The notes beneath the pieces are model-generated. The model saw nothing but the letters and a program-made list of their open reading frames with translations, made no database searches and was not told the DNA's origin. From NCBI GenBank assembly GCA_023374045.1, contig JAIOTZ010000272.1:1-64000 (forward strand): 64,000 nt of DNA, read 5' to 3'. This stretch comes from Limonium bicolor (Eukaryota; Streptophyta; Magnoliopsida; Caryophyllales; Plumbaginaceae). Positions 23,289 through 35,457 of the stretch are shown here, in pieces (position 1 is the first letter of the stretch; each line of letters begins with the position of its first letter). The translations under genes were made by a program, and so were the position numbers.

Positions 23289-24912
23289 TGAAATACCCCG
23301 TAATTAAAAACAGTGATTAATTAGGCTAATTATAATTTTAAAGGCTTAATTACACTTAAATAAACATAAGGGAACCAATCCCGAAGAAAACGGACCTTTA
23401 AAATGGGTTAAAAGCATAAACGAACCTTAAAGCGCGTTTCTCAAGGAAACTGGGAAAACGCGACTTTAAGCGGGTCAAATAGACTCGTAACAATTTTGGG
23501 TCAACTAAATAGTCACTAATAAATATTGTTGGAGCTTTAGAACCAGTAAAATTAATTAAACGAGAAAATTCCGGAAAACGGGTTCCGGTTAGTAAAACTG
23601 TCAAAACCGGAGAGTTGTGGGGTGAGAATGCAAATAAACAAACTTAGTGTGTCCACTTTGCAAATAAAATAAAAATCTGAGTGTGTGTGTGTGAGTGGGC
23701 CGGCCAGCTTCCCCTCCCTCACTCTCTTTATTTCCTTCTTATTAGCTAAAAGACAAAAGAAATAAGTAGAAAAAGTAAAAAGGGAAGTGGGGCTCTCTCT
23801 CTCTTCCATCCCTCATTCCCTCACCATACCCACCTCCCTCTTCTTCTGAATTTCTCCCCTCCTTCACCGAGCTCCCATGGAGTTTTGAAGAAACTCACAC
23901 AACCCACAACTTCTCTCCATTGTTGTGTCTTCTTCCTTTGTCCAAAAATTACAAAATTAGTACCATTGGAATCCCCTTGCAAAGGAGAACACTTTCCTCC
24001 TTTTAAAAATCCAAAAACTCCATTTTTGTTTTTATGGGTGGAGGCCATTTGAAGATTTGAGTCCACCATTAGAAGCACCTTCACCTCCTTGTTACTTTGA
24101 GGTAAAAAGAAATTCGAAAATCCTTCATTTCTAGCCCTCATTAGCATTATAAGAATTTTCAGTTTTTGAATGCCTTGCTCTTCTTGCTCCAGCCGATTTT
24201 GGCTTCTCATTTGGGCTAGGAATCTTGTTCTCTTGCTACCCAAGGACTTCACTCATTGGTTGGAAGGTAATAGCTTTTCTTAAACCCTAAAACTATGCTT
24301 TAAGCTTTAGGTTAATTAAGGGTAGTATTTAAATGGTATTGTGTATTGATATGGGTTGTAGAACTTGAGTGTGAACCCCATTCAAAACCGAGAACAAAGG
24401 AGAAGAAAGGAAGAGAAGGGAAAGGAAGAAAGAAAACTAGAAAGAACAAGGTAAAGGCTCTTACCTTGAACTAGTTTTGTGTATTGTATTGTAACAGTTT
24501 TGAGTAGTAAAAATGAGTAATGGATTGAGTAATGAGTAGTAAGTATGTTGTAGTATAATGAGGAATGATATTGTAACAGTTTTGAAGTTTTTAAATGTTG
24601 TTTAAAAGCTTGGGAAAACATGGGGTATTGAATGTGTATGTGCAGGAATTTATTGTGTTGTAGTGAAGTTGAAATGTGAGTATACTGCATTGTATAAACT
24701 GGTTGTGAAAATGAGCAATTGTGAGCTGAGATGGTGTGTGAGCAAAGTGAAAATTATAAGGGAGACTATGTCCAATTTTGCCTAGGAATGAGAGGACTTA
24801 AGTGCTTGAGAAGAGGAGATAACCTAGGTAGTCACTAGGTGTATTTGGAGAGGTTAAAAATGAGTAGTTAAGTGTCTTGAAACAGATTTGAAAAGAGTTT
24901 AGGTAAGGTGAA

Positions 24913-27900
24913 TGTAACACCCCTACATCGTACTTCACAACTAAATGAAATCGCAGCGGAAATAAATAACTAAACAATAACTAACACTTCGGTGCTACAA
25001 CGCCGTCAACCACCCACGTGGTTGACAAGGCAGAATAAATACAAGTGTACCGGTCTGATGATCAGACTCCCGAGCATAAACTAAACCATAAATACATCAT
25101 ATACAATACCGAGTATTTAATTACATCCTTTCGCCGTAAACTTTCAATATACCGTCATAGTAGTTTCAACGGAATCAAAATATGGTGCCACGGGAGCACA
25201 GGCGCATCCCGGGCTCAACATCCAAAATAAACCAAAATACAACTGCAGCCTAGATCCTACAGCCACTCTGCTTCCTCGATCCTCATCCTGCAGTAAAAAT
25301 ATGGAGCCCCCGAGGGGGTCAGCAACCCTTGGCTGGTATGGTTAACGCGCAGCCCATCGGCTACCGGGATAAGCGCAACTAATTGTCATGATAACATGGC
25401 ATTCATTTTATACATAACATAACATAACATAATATGTGGCATAGCATCAATAGTGCATAGCACAACTTCACAAACACAGTGGATATTCTTTCCACAACAA
25501 CAAACCAAGAAGGTTAACAACATAAGAGCCTAGAGAATAATTCACTCCCATGTTAAGCTCGTTACACACACTCATTACCGTTCTGTTATTCGAACGAGTA
25601 ACTTAAGTCACAGATGGTTCGGATATAGTGACCCGAACACACCACACAAACACATGTTCCCACTAAACTGATCATAAGTCAGAATAGGTAAGCTTTGGAG
25701 GAAGCTAGCGGGAGATCGAACACCTAATTAAGGAGAACAATCTTAACAACATAAGAGTCGAGATTCAGATATCTACTCTTAACTTACATGCATGACCGGA
25801 CAAACCGGATTCCTCACTTCCCAGTTAACACTGTTTAGAATTCATGGTGGAACTTAACACCAATCACACAGGTGGTAAGTCATGTTAGACACACACCAGG
25901 GAAATGATTCACATCATAACATCACAATACATATGAACAACGGGAAACTCATTACATTTTAAATCTTATAACGTCATAACACACAGAAAACATACAACAC
26001 ACAAGCCGGTGTAACCGGTAGGCAACTGACTGCACAGAAACCCATACCTCGGTCCTTGCCTCGATTGATTTCCTCCGTAGGTCACTCCTATACATGATTA
26101 ATAATGTCGGTTAATTATTTATTTAACTTCAAACTTACTAAATGTTTAACATGATTGTATGACATGTTTTAATGTCTAACTGACCCTAGGTTACCTTCAT
26201 TATACCCCCTAGGGTTAATTACATAAGTCACATTCTTTTTGTTTTTTTTTTACAAGTTTTGGTCCGACCGACCTTACCGACCGAACTTACCCAAGTTCGG
26301 TCGATTCCAAACACATTTCCGTCAAAATATTCTACTCTCCAACCGACCTTGTATTCGGTCGCATGTTCAGTCGATTCCAGAAACTTAATCCGTACACAAA
26401 ATACAAGCCCACCGACCTTGCAAGTCCGGTCCCCAAGGTCGGTCCATTCCAGAAGCCAATTCTCGCAGGGTAAACTGGGCTCGACCGAACTTGCAAGTTC
26501 AGTCGCAAGTTCGGTCTGCTCCAGACCCTTATTTTCCATTTCTCATTTTAACTCCAAACTTCACCCCATATATCCTAGTACACCCTATAACCTCATTTGG
26601 GCACTTCAAACACACCTTAAGACATCCTTAAACACTCATAAAACTCATTTCCTAATCCTTAAACCTTTACTCATTTCTTCCCAAAATTCCTAACACTTAT
26701 GCTATTTCCTCCTTAGTTTTTCAAGTGTTGTTTACCTATGATAACTATCTACTACTATCCCAAATGCTTTCTCCTCATCTTAACATCATCTCCAAGCATC
26801 ATTTCTTACCACTTAGATCCTAGTTGATGTCTAAGTCCTTTGTTTACCTAGAACCCTTAAGACATTATTCTTCCTCTTGTAAAACACTTAAGCATTTCCA
26901 ACATTTCTAGTTCACCAAGCCTTATATAAACACTTAGCACTTCTTGCTCTTGCTTCTTACCTAATTTCGACATGGATTCTCCTAGAACATTACTAAGCCA
27001 AACACATTGTTTCTCTCCATCAAGTACACAAGAACCCTTAATTCACCAAGAAAACTACCCACACACAAAGTTTCACCAATTTACACTACATCACATATAG
27101 TGCATAATTTAAATTGCATGGCACTTAGCCCTTAAAATGCATGGCTCTTAGGCCCTTAAAGTGCATACCCTTAAACACTGAATTTCCACAATATATGCCT
27201 TTGACCTGCGAATACATACAACAAGACATATGTTCTTTTACTAGTCTCCTTGAGAACATTTCACTAAGTCATTTACCATTTGCTCTTTAGGTAGTTTTAA
27301 CAAGCATTACAAGCTCATTTCTCCTAAGGCATTAAACACATTAGGTTAGCATGTTTACCTCTTTTCACACAAACTTCTTTCTTGTTTAGAAATCGGCTAG
27401 GTACTTGATTCCTTGTCAACTACTAAACAATATACAAACATTGAAATGAGTATACAAGCTTAATGCTTCATCTCATTGTAAACCCTAGTTTTTACATTGT
27501 TTCAAAAACATTAATGTAGTTGTTTTACCTTGGTCTTTGAAGAGAGTTTGAATATCTATCAAGAGAGGACTCCACCTAGTCCTTGAAAGGTTGGAATGAA
27601 GCTAAAACAAAGCCATATAAAGAGCACCTTCAATGGGTATTTTCGGTCAACCACAAAACATGGAGGAAATGAAGTTTTTATTTGAGATTCCTTACCTAGA
27701 AGCAAAGGAGAGTAATAATATGTAGAAATACAAGCTCAAGCTCCTTCAATGGTGGAACTCCATGGCACCGAAATGGTGGTCTTGAAGTTTTGAGAAGATA
27801 GGAATGAAGAGCTTGATGAGACTACTAAAGATGGTGGTGTTTGTTTTTTATTTGGTTAAGTGAGCTAGATTTTACAAGAGATCAAAGAAGAGTTAAATGG

Positions 27901-28642
27901 TGGTGGTGTGATATTACCGTGGAAGGGAATGAAGAAGAGGTTGAAGAGAGCATGGAACCGTGTGAATACAAGGAGAAAGGAGAAATGAAAGTGAACTTAC
28001 TTTTTGAAGATATTTGTAGTTATAAAGTAAAAAGTACTTTAATTAGTTATCTTTTTCTTAATATGTTAACAAGAGAGTGGTGAGTCACCACACTTAAGAA
28101 AACCGGCCCCCTTTTAGTACTTAGGGGTATTATAGTCTTTATTCGTCAATTTAATTACTTTTACAAACATATGTTACAAACTAGCTTATTAAAATCACTA
28201 TTCATATAAACAAGGCACTTAGAAGTGAAATTTTTGATTTCCCATTGATATAGACTTCCAAATGTGATACTATATAGTACACATGTTAATTAAAGAGTAA
28301 TGATGGACATTTAGCCATTCAAAACCCATTTACAAGACAATTTTTCGAAAATGTGCTTTAAGACTCCTTAAAGCACATTTGTGTTTTAACTTGTTTTCAA
28401 GCTTGGTTTTCTTTGGTAATTGGTTTAATATGTTCATTAGTAATAAATAAGGTCCTGGTAAGTTCATTAGGTCTTAACCAAGCTTACCCAAGCTTAGAGC
28501 ACATTTTGGCTCTTATTGACCTTAAAGCACATTTTGTGTTTTCTATTTTTAAATTTGTTTACTATTTTATAAGACTCTTTTTAGTCTTGATATACCATAT
28601 TTAAATGTTTAAACACAACATAACTAGGTTTGGGGTATTTCA
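24913..28642 (-). repeat. Solo LTR D, reverse orientation (3730 bp), nested in LTR C
   Basis: On the plus strand it runs from TGTAACACCCC to GGGGTATTTCA, that is an LTR read on the minus strand. The 5-bp target duplication is perfect: GTGAA at 24908-24912 and 28643-28647. By sequence it is closest to the LTR of element 1 (start TGAAATACCCCAAACC, and the CCCCCGAGGGGG hairpin with CTGCAG nearby at 25289-25318). It inserted after LTR C. Confidence 0.95.
26258..26522 (-). repeat. Palindromic minisatellite in LTR D
   Basis: Four units with CCGACC starts at about 26264, 26343, 26412 and 26483 (69-79 apart). Arms are variants of CCGAACTTGC/CAAGTTCGGTC and CCGACCTT/AAGGTCGG. More diverged between units than in element A. 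Confidence 0.8.
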
Positions 28643-28982
28643 GTGAAGAAATAGGATGTAAAGTAATGTATTTTGGATGCTAGGAATAGCATTAGTTGAG
28701 GGAGTAATGGAGGGTAGAAGTTTGAGTGAAAATCTAAATCATAAGAAGGAAAACAAAAATCTATAGCAATAAGTGAAATGGAAACTAGTATAAGTGTTGA
28801 AAAGAAGTGAGGAAAAATGTGTAAGTGAATGTAGGAATTGAGTAGTAAGTTTGGTGGATGAACCAAGGTGATTTAGAGGGCTTAATTAGTGCTAAATCAT
28901 GTGGGGAAGTATGGGTAAAGATTGGGGAAGCAATGGGTAAAGAAACCAACTGAAAACAGATTTTTAAACTGAAGTACTGGGC

Positions 28983-29283
28983 CGGACCGGACTTGCAAGC
29001 TCGGTCGAGCCCAGAATCACAAAGACGGGAACCTTCTGGAATAGACCAGACTTGCGACCAGACTTGCAAGTTCGGTCGGACCAGAAAATTTCCCGTCTGA
29101 AACCTTCTGGAATAGACCGGACTTGCAAGTTCGGTCAGGCCAGAAAATTCTGTAATGAAAGCTAATGGAATGGACCGGACTTACGACCGGACTTGCAAGG
29201 TCGGTCGAGCCTGGAATTTTGCTGTATCGAAACTTACTGGAATGGACCGACCTTGGGGACCGGACTTGCAAGGTCGGTCGAGT
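28983..29283 (+). repeat. Palindromic minisatellite in LTR C
   Basis: Five units around GACCGGACTTGCAAGNTCGG at about 28985, 29044, 29114, 29172 and 29243; single-palindrome units are about 58 bp and double ones about 70 bp. Confidence 0.85.
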
Positions 29284-30975
29284 CAAAAAAATAAATGTTT
29301 TATTATATGATTATAGTAATCATATGTATGTATATATATGCCAATACACATATATGCATATGTAAGTAGTAATACACCATTAATGAAGTAATAATGGTAA
29401 GGAAATAAGTAAATGAGTAAGGAACCAAGTTTAAGAAGTAATAAGGAAAATAATGGTTTAGTAATCAAGAATGATGGTAAAGGAGTAACAAGTATACGGT
29501 AGGAGTATTAATGAAAGAGTAAGTTGGATCATTGATCAAACAACTTCATGTATGTATAGGAATCAAATAGTTAAGCTCCAAAGGAACCGGTAGTACGAAT
29601 ACGACAGTGAACGGTATGATTTCTTCATGCCCTGTATCCTAACTTGGTTACCCCGATTTGTGTGCTTATGTGATCACCAATAAGATAATTGCACGAATCG
29701 GACTCATATTGCACATAATTGTGTTTGAACTATATTGTTCTTGTTATATGCTCTCGAACATTTAGTTTGTATAATTCATGAAATGAATGAATGAGAATGA
29801 AGTGTACGTGTACATGAAGAGTACTTGTGTATTGTATTGATGTATGGAAATGAAGTACTGACTTCTACTAATTCCTAACAATCTAACTCCTAACATGAGT
29901 AATGAGTAAATGGAATGAGTAAAAGTCCGATATAGCTTCGACCACGCGTGAGGATAAGGAAACACAAGAGGTTGGATCCGAATCCTGGCTGTAATCTTTT
30001 CCATGGACCAAATCCCTTGAATGGGTAGCATCCTGGATTAGTGGGCCACCATAAAGCCCGGTGGTGGGATGTAGTAATCCCTGCCCGGAGGTCATACCGA
30101 CTTGACTTGAGTAAAGTATGTAAGAAGTAAGTATTGTATATGAATCGGTCTTGACTATTGTAAGTCATTGATCTTGAGTAAAAGAGTATTGAACACCCGA
30201 TTAACCCGGGTGTGTAATGAAGCTAACATGACTTCTGTATGGAATGGAGAATTGTATCTCCGTAATGCGGTGAGTATTCGGTAAGTATAAACGGTTGACT
30301 TGTATGTCTTCTTGTACGTATGAATGTATGTATGCCCTGCGAATTGAATGTATTGAATTGTATTGTTTAAAGCATGTATGTATGTATGCATGAACGAACC
30401 GCATGTACTCGACCAAATAGTTGGCGTACCCTCGCTAGTACGCGGGGTATACGGTTATCATATGCAGCGTAAGCTGACCCCCTAGGGGGAATGTTTTTAT
30501 TCTACAGGTACCCGCGAGGCGTGATGGTAGAGTAAGGACCAGATGTAATTCTTTTTGGTATAGTTAGTAGTTTTGGATGGTGTACCGAGTTGTACACGGC
30601 TAGGCCATTTTTGAGTAGCCGGTGTACCATGTGGTACACCATTTTGGATAATGAATTCATGATTGGATAGAAAGGAGTGGGTGTATAAACTCTTGATTTT
30701 TGGGAAGTAGCATTGGAATGTAATTCGTATAATTTGGATACTCGGTAATCAAATGTAAGTAGGTATTTGGTATTGTAAAGTAAGTATCATGTATTCGGTA
30801 TATTCTAATCGTCAGACCGTTACTGTAAGTAGTAGTAGCCTTGTTGGTCTTGGATGGCTAACGGCGTTGTATCACCCGCCGGGAGTAAGCAAGTAAGTAT
30901 TCCGCTACGAGTAGGGTAATTATGGGAATGATTAGAGGATAATGGAAGGATTAGCGGTTGGGGTGTTACAGTCCA

Positions 30976-31636
30976 TCATAGGTCATAATACAATGTTTAT
31001 TCTAAATTAAGAATAAAGGTATTGAGCTTAAGATTATTATTGAAATTCTTAGATTTAATTATATAATGTAAACACATTTATGTTATTAAGGTCTCAAAAG
31101 TCTTGAATGTGAGGATTGTGGTTAAATATGAATAAAGTGGATAGGAGTGGACAGTTAGCAGGTGTTAATAAAATACATTCCTTGATCCTACAACCTTGGG
31201 GCTATACAACCTTCTAAAATAAGTCAAAGGTTATACATAACATTTAAGCGAGGGCTTATAAGATAATTGAGATTTGGAAACAAGAGAGAGGAATTTATTT
31301 AAGTTTTACCTAGGGTACGGGTTATTGATAGTAAGTTATCTTCAATGTTCCTCAGAGAATTGTTGAATGTTTGCACGAGTTTACTAGAACTGCTACAGCG
31401 TTGACCAGGTATGATTTCTCGTACTCCGTTACTTTTGCTGATTGACTTATGCGACGTTTTCGAAAAACGCTAACTGACTTTAAGAGGGATTTACAAAAAA
31501 AGAAATGGTTGTGTGACTAACTCAGCTTGTGTGACTAACTGAGCCTTGGATGTGAAACTCACTTGGGTATTGGTTCCTTCTATTTGGTTGTTCCATTAGA
31601 CATTGACTGCTTGGGGTTTACGCTTTTGCACTCTGT
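30976..31636 (+). repeat. E repeat, copy 1, middle segment
   Basis: Continues the match to copy 2 (35590-36240) after the LTR C insertion, including GAACTGCTACAGCGTT and a 20-bp stretch around GACGTTTTCGAAAAACGC. Interrupted at TSD TCTGT (31632-31636). No coding. Confidence 0.8.
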
Positions 31637-33472
31637 TGTTGGGTAAAAACCTAACGACAAGTATACCGGTCGATTATAGCAAGTTTTTCCTAGAAGTGTC
31701 CCTCCAGGTTATCGAATCCAAGGGAGGCAGCGTTTTAGTTTAATTGATATTTAAGAACAAACTAATAAAATAACTTAAATAACAGGGGGGTTTTGTTTGT
31801 TTGGGTTACTAAGGTATGAAACAAGAATGTAAATAAGATCAAAGGTAACAAATGCAAGACAGTGGGCAAAATTAACGATATTTTTGGTTAATAAACAAGG
31901 AAAATTCCGGTTACTACTCCTCCAATTCTTCGGTTCCTTTCTCAGTGTTTACCAAATTTAACTAAATCCTGAGATCAGAATATTTCACGTTCGGTCTCCC
32001 CGCTCGGTGAATTCTAATTAACAACTAATAATTTTAACTCTCGTTACAAATTTACTAATTGCTAACAGCTTTAAGAATAGTCTAGTTTGTTGATCAGTTA
32101 ATGTCCTAGAGGAATTACCGTCTCTAAATTAACTGGTATTGTTCCTGTTGTCGTTATCTACCGCAGGTTCTCACTTGTAAGCAGATAACTGATAAATCAA
32201 GTAATTGGCCAAATCACAAGATTTATAAAGATAAATAAGGAAAACACTTTAATCTGTTAAAATGGTAAATCACAAAGATAATGGAACCTTGAGTTTGGAT
32301 TACATATAGCAAACCGAAATTTATAAAAACTACTCATCCCTGGAATGAAAATACTGCAAAAATATGTAAACATAAGGGAAGAGAAGAAGAAACTCTGATT
32401 TAAGACTCTTCAGTGGAGTCTCGGTGTGTGATCAGTGGTTTTCTTCTGCTTCTTCTCCAGGAAATGGTGGAGTCCCCAACTGCTTGTATTCTCCAGATTT
32501 TGTGTGGATGTATGTAGGTGTTTTATGAGATGGGTGATATGAATGGAACGTAATGAAATGGAGATGAATGGAGTTGTGGTATTTTTGCTCTCCAGAATGT
32601 GTCTTTAAAATGAGTGAGATTGAGTTCTATTTATGGAACTCAATTGATGAGTACGTAGCAGAGCAGCTGGTGGTGGAGATTATGCTGGACTTGTGAGTGG
32701 AAAGGTGAGTGCTTTAGTGTGTGATGTGCTGAATTTAGGGAAGTGATTAGATTAGTGGAGTTTAGGATGATTGAAAGCAGCAACGGAAGGGACAAAACAA
32801 GTATGGAAGAAAGGCTGGAGAATATGGGGCGGTGGTTTAGTTTAAAGAGAATAAAATTCTCTTTACTCCACGTTCGCGCGCTACAGACTATCGATTTCAG
32901 TAGTTTGGTCCGGGACTTAAGTTTTGTATGAAGTCCCGGACCGTAGCATTAAAACGGGTCGAGAGTTGTTCTGCTTGTGTGGTCCGGGACTTAAGGTTTG
33001 TATAAAGTCCTGGACCATGGTGTTAAAACAGGTCGAGATTTCTTTCATTGTGTGGTCCGGGACTTAGGCCACGTATAAGGTCCCGGACCATGTCTGAATT
33101 TGCTTTGAGAGTAGATCGACATTGTGGTCCGGGACTTATCTCCAGCATCAAGTCCCGGACCATGCCTAATTTTCGGTCTAGATTTGAGTCACAATGTGGT
33201 CCGGGACTTTGCTCCAGAATCAAGTCCCGGACCATGCTTGAATTCAATTCGTGAGCTGTTGTCTTTGACTCAAATCAGCTTGTTTGATTTTCCATGTGTT
33301 CCAACAATGATGGGAATGTGTTAAAAACCTGAAAAAGCACACAAAAAACCATAAAAGAAGACAATTGCAACAAGAAACATAAAAATACTCAAAAGACGGG
33401 AATTTAGCAGTAAATAGCACAGAATTCGGTATCAAAAGACCCTGTAAAAATAGGTAAATTCCTGACTTATCA
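31637..33472. repeat. Solo LTR of a different family (1836 bp)
   Basis: Runs from TGTTGGGTAAAAACC to ...GACTTATCA with perfect 5-bp target duplication TCTGT at 31632-31636 and 33473-33477. Copy 2 of the E repeat shows the empty site (around 36228-36236). It lacks primer site, polypurine tract and coding, and its termini differ from the TGAAATACCCC family. Its 5'-like segment (GACAAGTATACCGGTCGATT, ATCGAATCCAAGGGAGGC) is a type common in plant Ty3/gypsy LTRs. Orientation is not certain. Confidence 0.85.
32906..33237. repeat. Palindromic minisatellite in the unrelated LTR, 5 units, 72-74-bp period
   Basis: GGTCCGGGACTT starts at 32907, 32981, 33054, 33126 and 33198; each unit has the partner AAGTCCCGGACC about 15 bp later. 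Loops and spacers vary freely while arms stay fixed. Confidence 0.92.
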
Positions 33473-34445
33473 TCTGTAGGACTGAGTGTTTTGGTATTGC
33501 TCTGGATAGTTAGTGATCTAGTGGGAATTTGGAAAAGGTCAATCTTGGTAATTCTTCATTTGACTCTGGATATTGTTTTCATCCATGAGCTGGTTCTGGA
33601 GGTTTCGACTGCGCGCGTTTTCAATGGTAACAGCAGGGGGCTGTAATCCCTCGCCCATAGGGCATTTATATTTGACAGCAGGGGGTTGTATATCCCTCGC
33701 CCATAGGGGCATTTATATTTGACAGCAGGGGGCTGTATATCCCTCGTCCACCAGGATATTTTTAATCTGACAGCAGGGGGCTGTATATCCCTCGTCCATA
33801 CGGACATTTATATCTGGCGGTGGGGCCATCTCTCCCAGTTGAATTATTCCACTCTTGAGTTATTGGTTCTTGGATCTATCTTATTATTCCTAGTCCTTTG
33901 TGACTATCTGAGTCTTTCTACTCCTAACGGGAATTGGGTTTAACTAGGCATTGGATGTTCACTAACACATGGTGTGGTTTTGTTTCACTAACTTTACCTT
34001 TCGGTTATTCATCTTTATTCTTAACTTGTTATCTTGATTTGGTTATTTGTGGAATGCCTTGCTCCTCTGTGTGGTTTAAGTGATTGCTTTCAAGCTAATA
34101 TTTATTTAAGAGTTGTTTTATAAGTTTGTTTTTGGAGAATTGTACCAGTTCCATTCCAGGGAACTGACTCACCCCTCCCGGGTGGGCTGCTTGGTTTCAT
34201 CTTGCAGTATAAATTGTTTATACAGGTGGCCACGAAGAGCATGAGTGATTGGGATGGGATTAGGTTTATGGAGAGTGAATGTATTTTATTACTGTTATGT
34301 TATGTTAAGTTTTCTCGAAGTTCAGACCGTAACTTAGTTAATTGTAATGGTTGTAGTTGGTGAGGTTGGTACCGGGTGTTTGGAGCCCGATGGTCTGTAG
34401 CACCTTTAGTTTATTTTCCGTTGTTGTTTTATTATAGGGGTGTTA
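33473..34445 (+). repeat. E repeat, copy 1, last segment, ending GGGGTGTTA
   Basis: Matches 36232-37199. Holds four tandem units of 45-48 bp at 33631-33815 (CAGCAGGGGGCTGTATATCC and variants), then GACTCACCCCTCCCGGGTGGGCTGC, TTGCAG and a final AGGGGTGTTA like the LTR ends in this window. It may therefore be LTR-derived. No coding. Confidence 0.75.
33631..33815 (+). repeat. Tandem array in E copy 1, 4 units, 45-48-bp period
   Basis: Unit: CAGCAGGGGGCTGTATATCC then CTCGTCCATANGGACATTTA-like sequence. Units start at 33631, 33676, 33723 and 33771. The short frames across it are repeat by-products. Confidence 0.85.
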
Positions 34446-35457
34446 TTATAAGAGCTATAATCCTAAGATATAGTAAAAGAAATACTTTATGAAACATACT
34501 TGGAATACAGTTAAAGGATTGTAGTAATAGGATAGTTTAAATATAATAAGTTACATAGGGGATGTCTTGGTTAAATTCTAATACAGGTATACGTATATAT
34601 GTATTAAATAAATAAAGGGAAACATTTTATTTATTAACCATATATCGGTTGTAGTTATGCCTAAAAGTTATTAAACATATTAATACAATAAAACTACATA
34701 AATAATGTTTTGAACAAATCCTAGTATATATAAATATATACACATTAAACATAAATAAAATTAGATACCTTATAGGAAATATAATGCGAAGGAATTAATA
34801 AGTTAAAACTAAACCTCTACATAATACTAATAGAAGAATATTATATGAGGTGGTATTAAATTATAGTTATGTATTAGGCTTAAGAGTTACCTTTGAATTT
34901 CCAAGGTTTATATATAACCATATTAAAATACATGTATAGTATTATTTGTCAATTTCACTTATGAACCAGAATTTGATTCTTTGATAAATTCTACTCTATG
35001 TAGATATATTGTCCATCCTAAATACAATAAAGGAAATTTATTTATTAGGTTATTCCTTTGAAACCTTAGGTTTTGTGAAACAATTTAAAACGTATTTAAG
35101 GCTTAAGTTTAATGAAGTTTAGTACAAAGGATTATGCATAGTCTATAGAGAGAATGTGTGTAAAAATAAAACATTTAGGAAATTAAATGTAAGTAAGGAT
35201 ACATAAAAGGTTATACTAACACCTTATTGTATAGGTATAATAAAACATATAATATACCTTGTGAATACTAAATGTAAGATTAATTCGTTAAATCTAAGTT
35301 AACTATAGTATAGTTATTCAGGATGAGAAGCAATTTAACATCTTATGACAAGTTTATTGGATGGTTGTAATTAAAAGTCATTCTGAACTAAGGATATGAT
35401 AATTGAGTTTAGTGGCTCAACTAAGTTATAATAAAATGTATCTACAACACTATGATT
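34446..35457 (+). other. AT-rich non-coding stretch, start of E copy 2 or spacer
   Basis: About 1 kb of very AT-rich sequence with no open frame, no terminal repeats and no recognised motif. It precedes the part of copy 2 that aligns with copy 1; copy 1's equivalent was lost at the junction with element A. Confidence 0.5.

Larger units (their letters stand above)
23289..30970 (+). repeat. Solo LTR C, split by solo LTR D (net about 3.95 kb)
   Basis: Starts TGAAATACCCCGTAATT, ends GGGGTGTTACA, with perfect 5-bp target duplication GTCCA at 23284-23288 and 30971-30975 and no internal region, so it is a solo LTR left by LTR-LTR recombination. The left piece is 23289-24912, the right piece 28643-30970. 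Carries the same landmarks as the other LTRs: array at 28983-29283, CCCCCTAGGGGG at 30478-30489, TCTACAG at 30501-30507. Related to, but distinct from, the LTR of element A. Confidence 0.93.

Noticed and set aside
27841..28083. 80-aa plus-strand frame in LTR D with a basic/acidic mix
   Set aside because: D is a minus-strand solo LTR; the frame is not preserved in the related LTR F at the equivalent place.
32906..33237. Regular repeats with palindromes resembling a CRISPR array
   Set aside because: Units of 72 bp with internal inverted repeats lie in a plant LTR; there are no unique uniform spacers and no cas genes.
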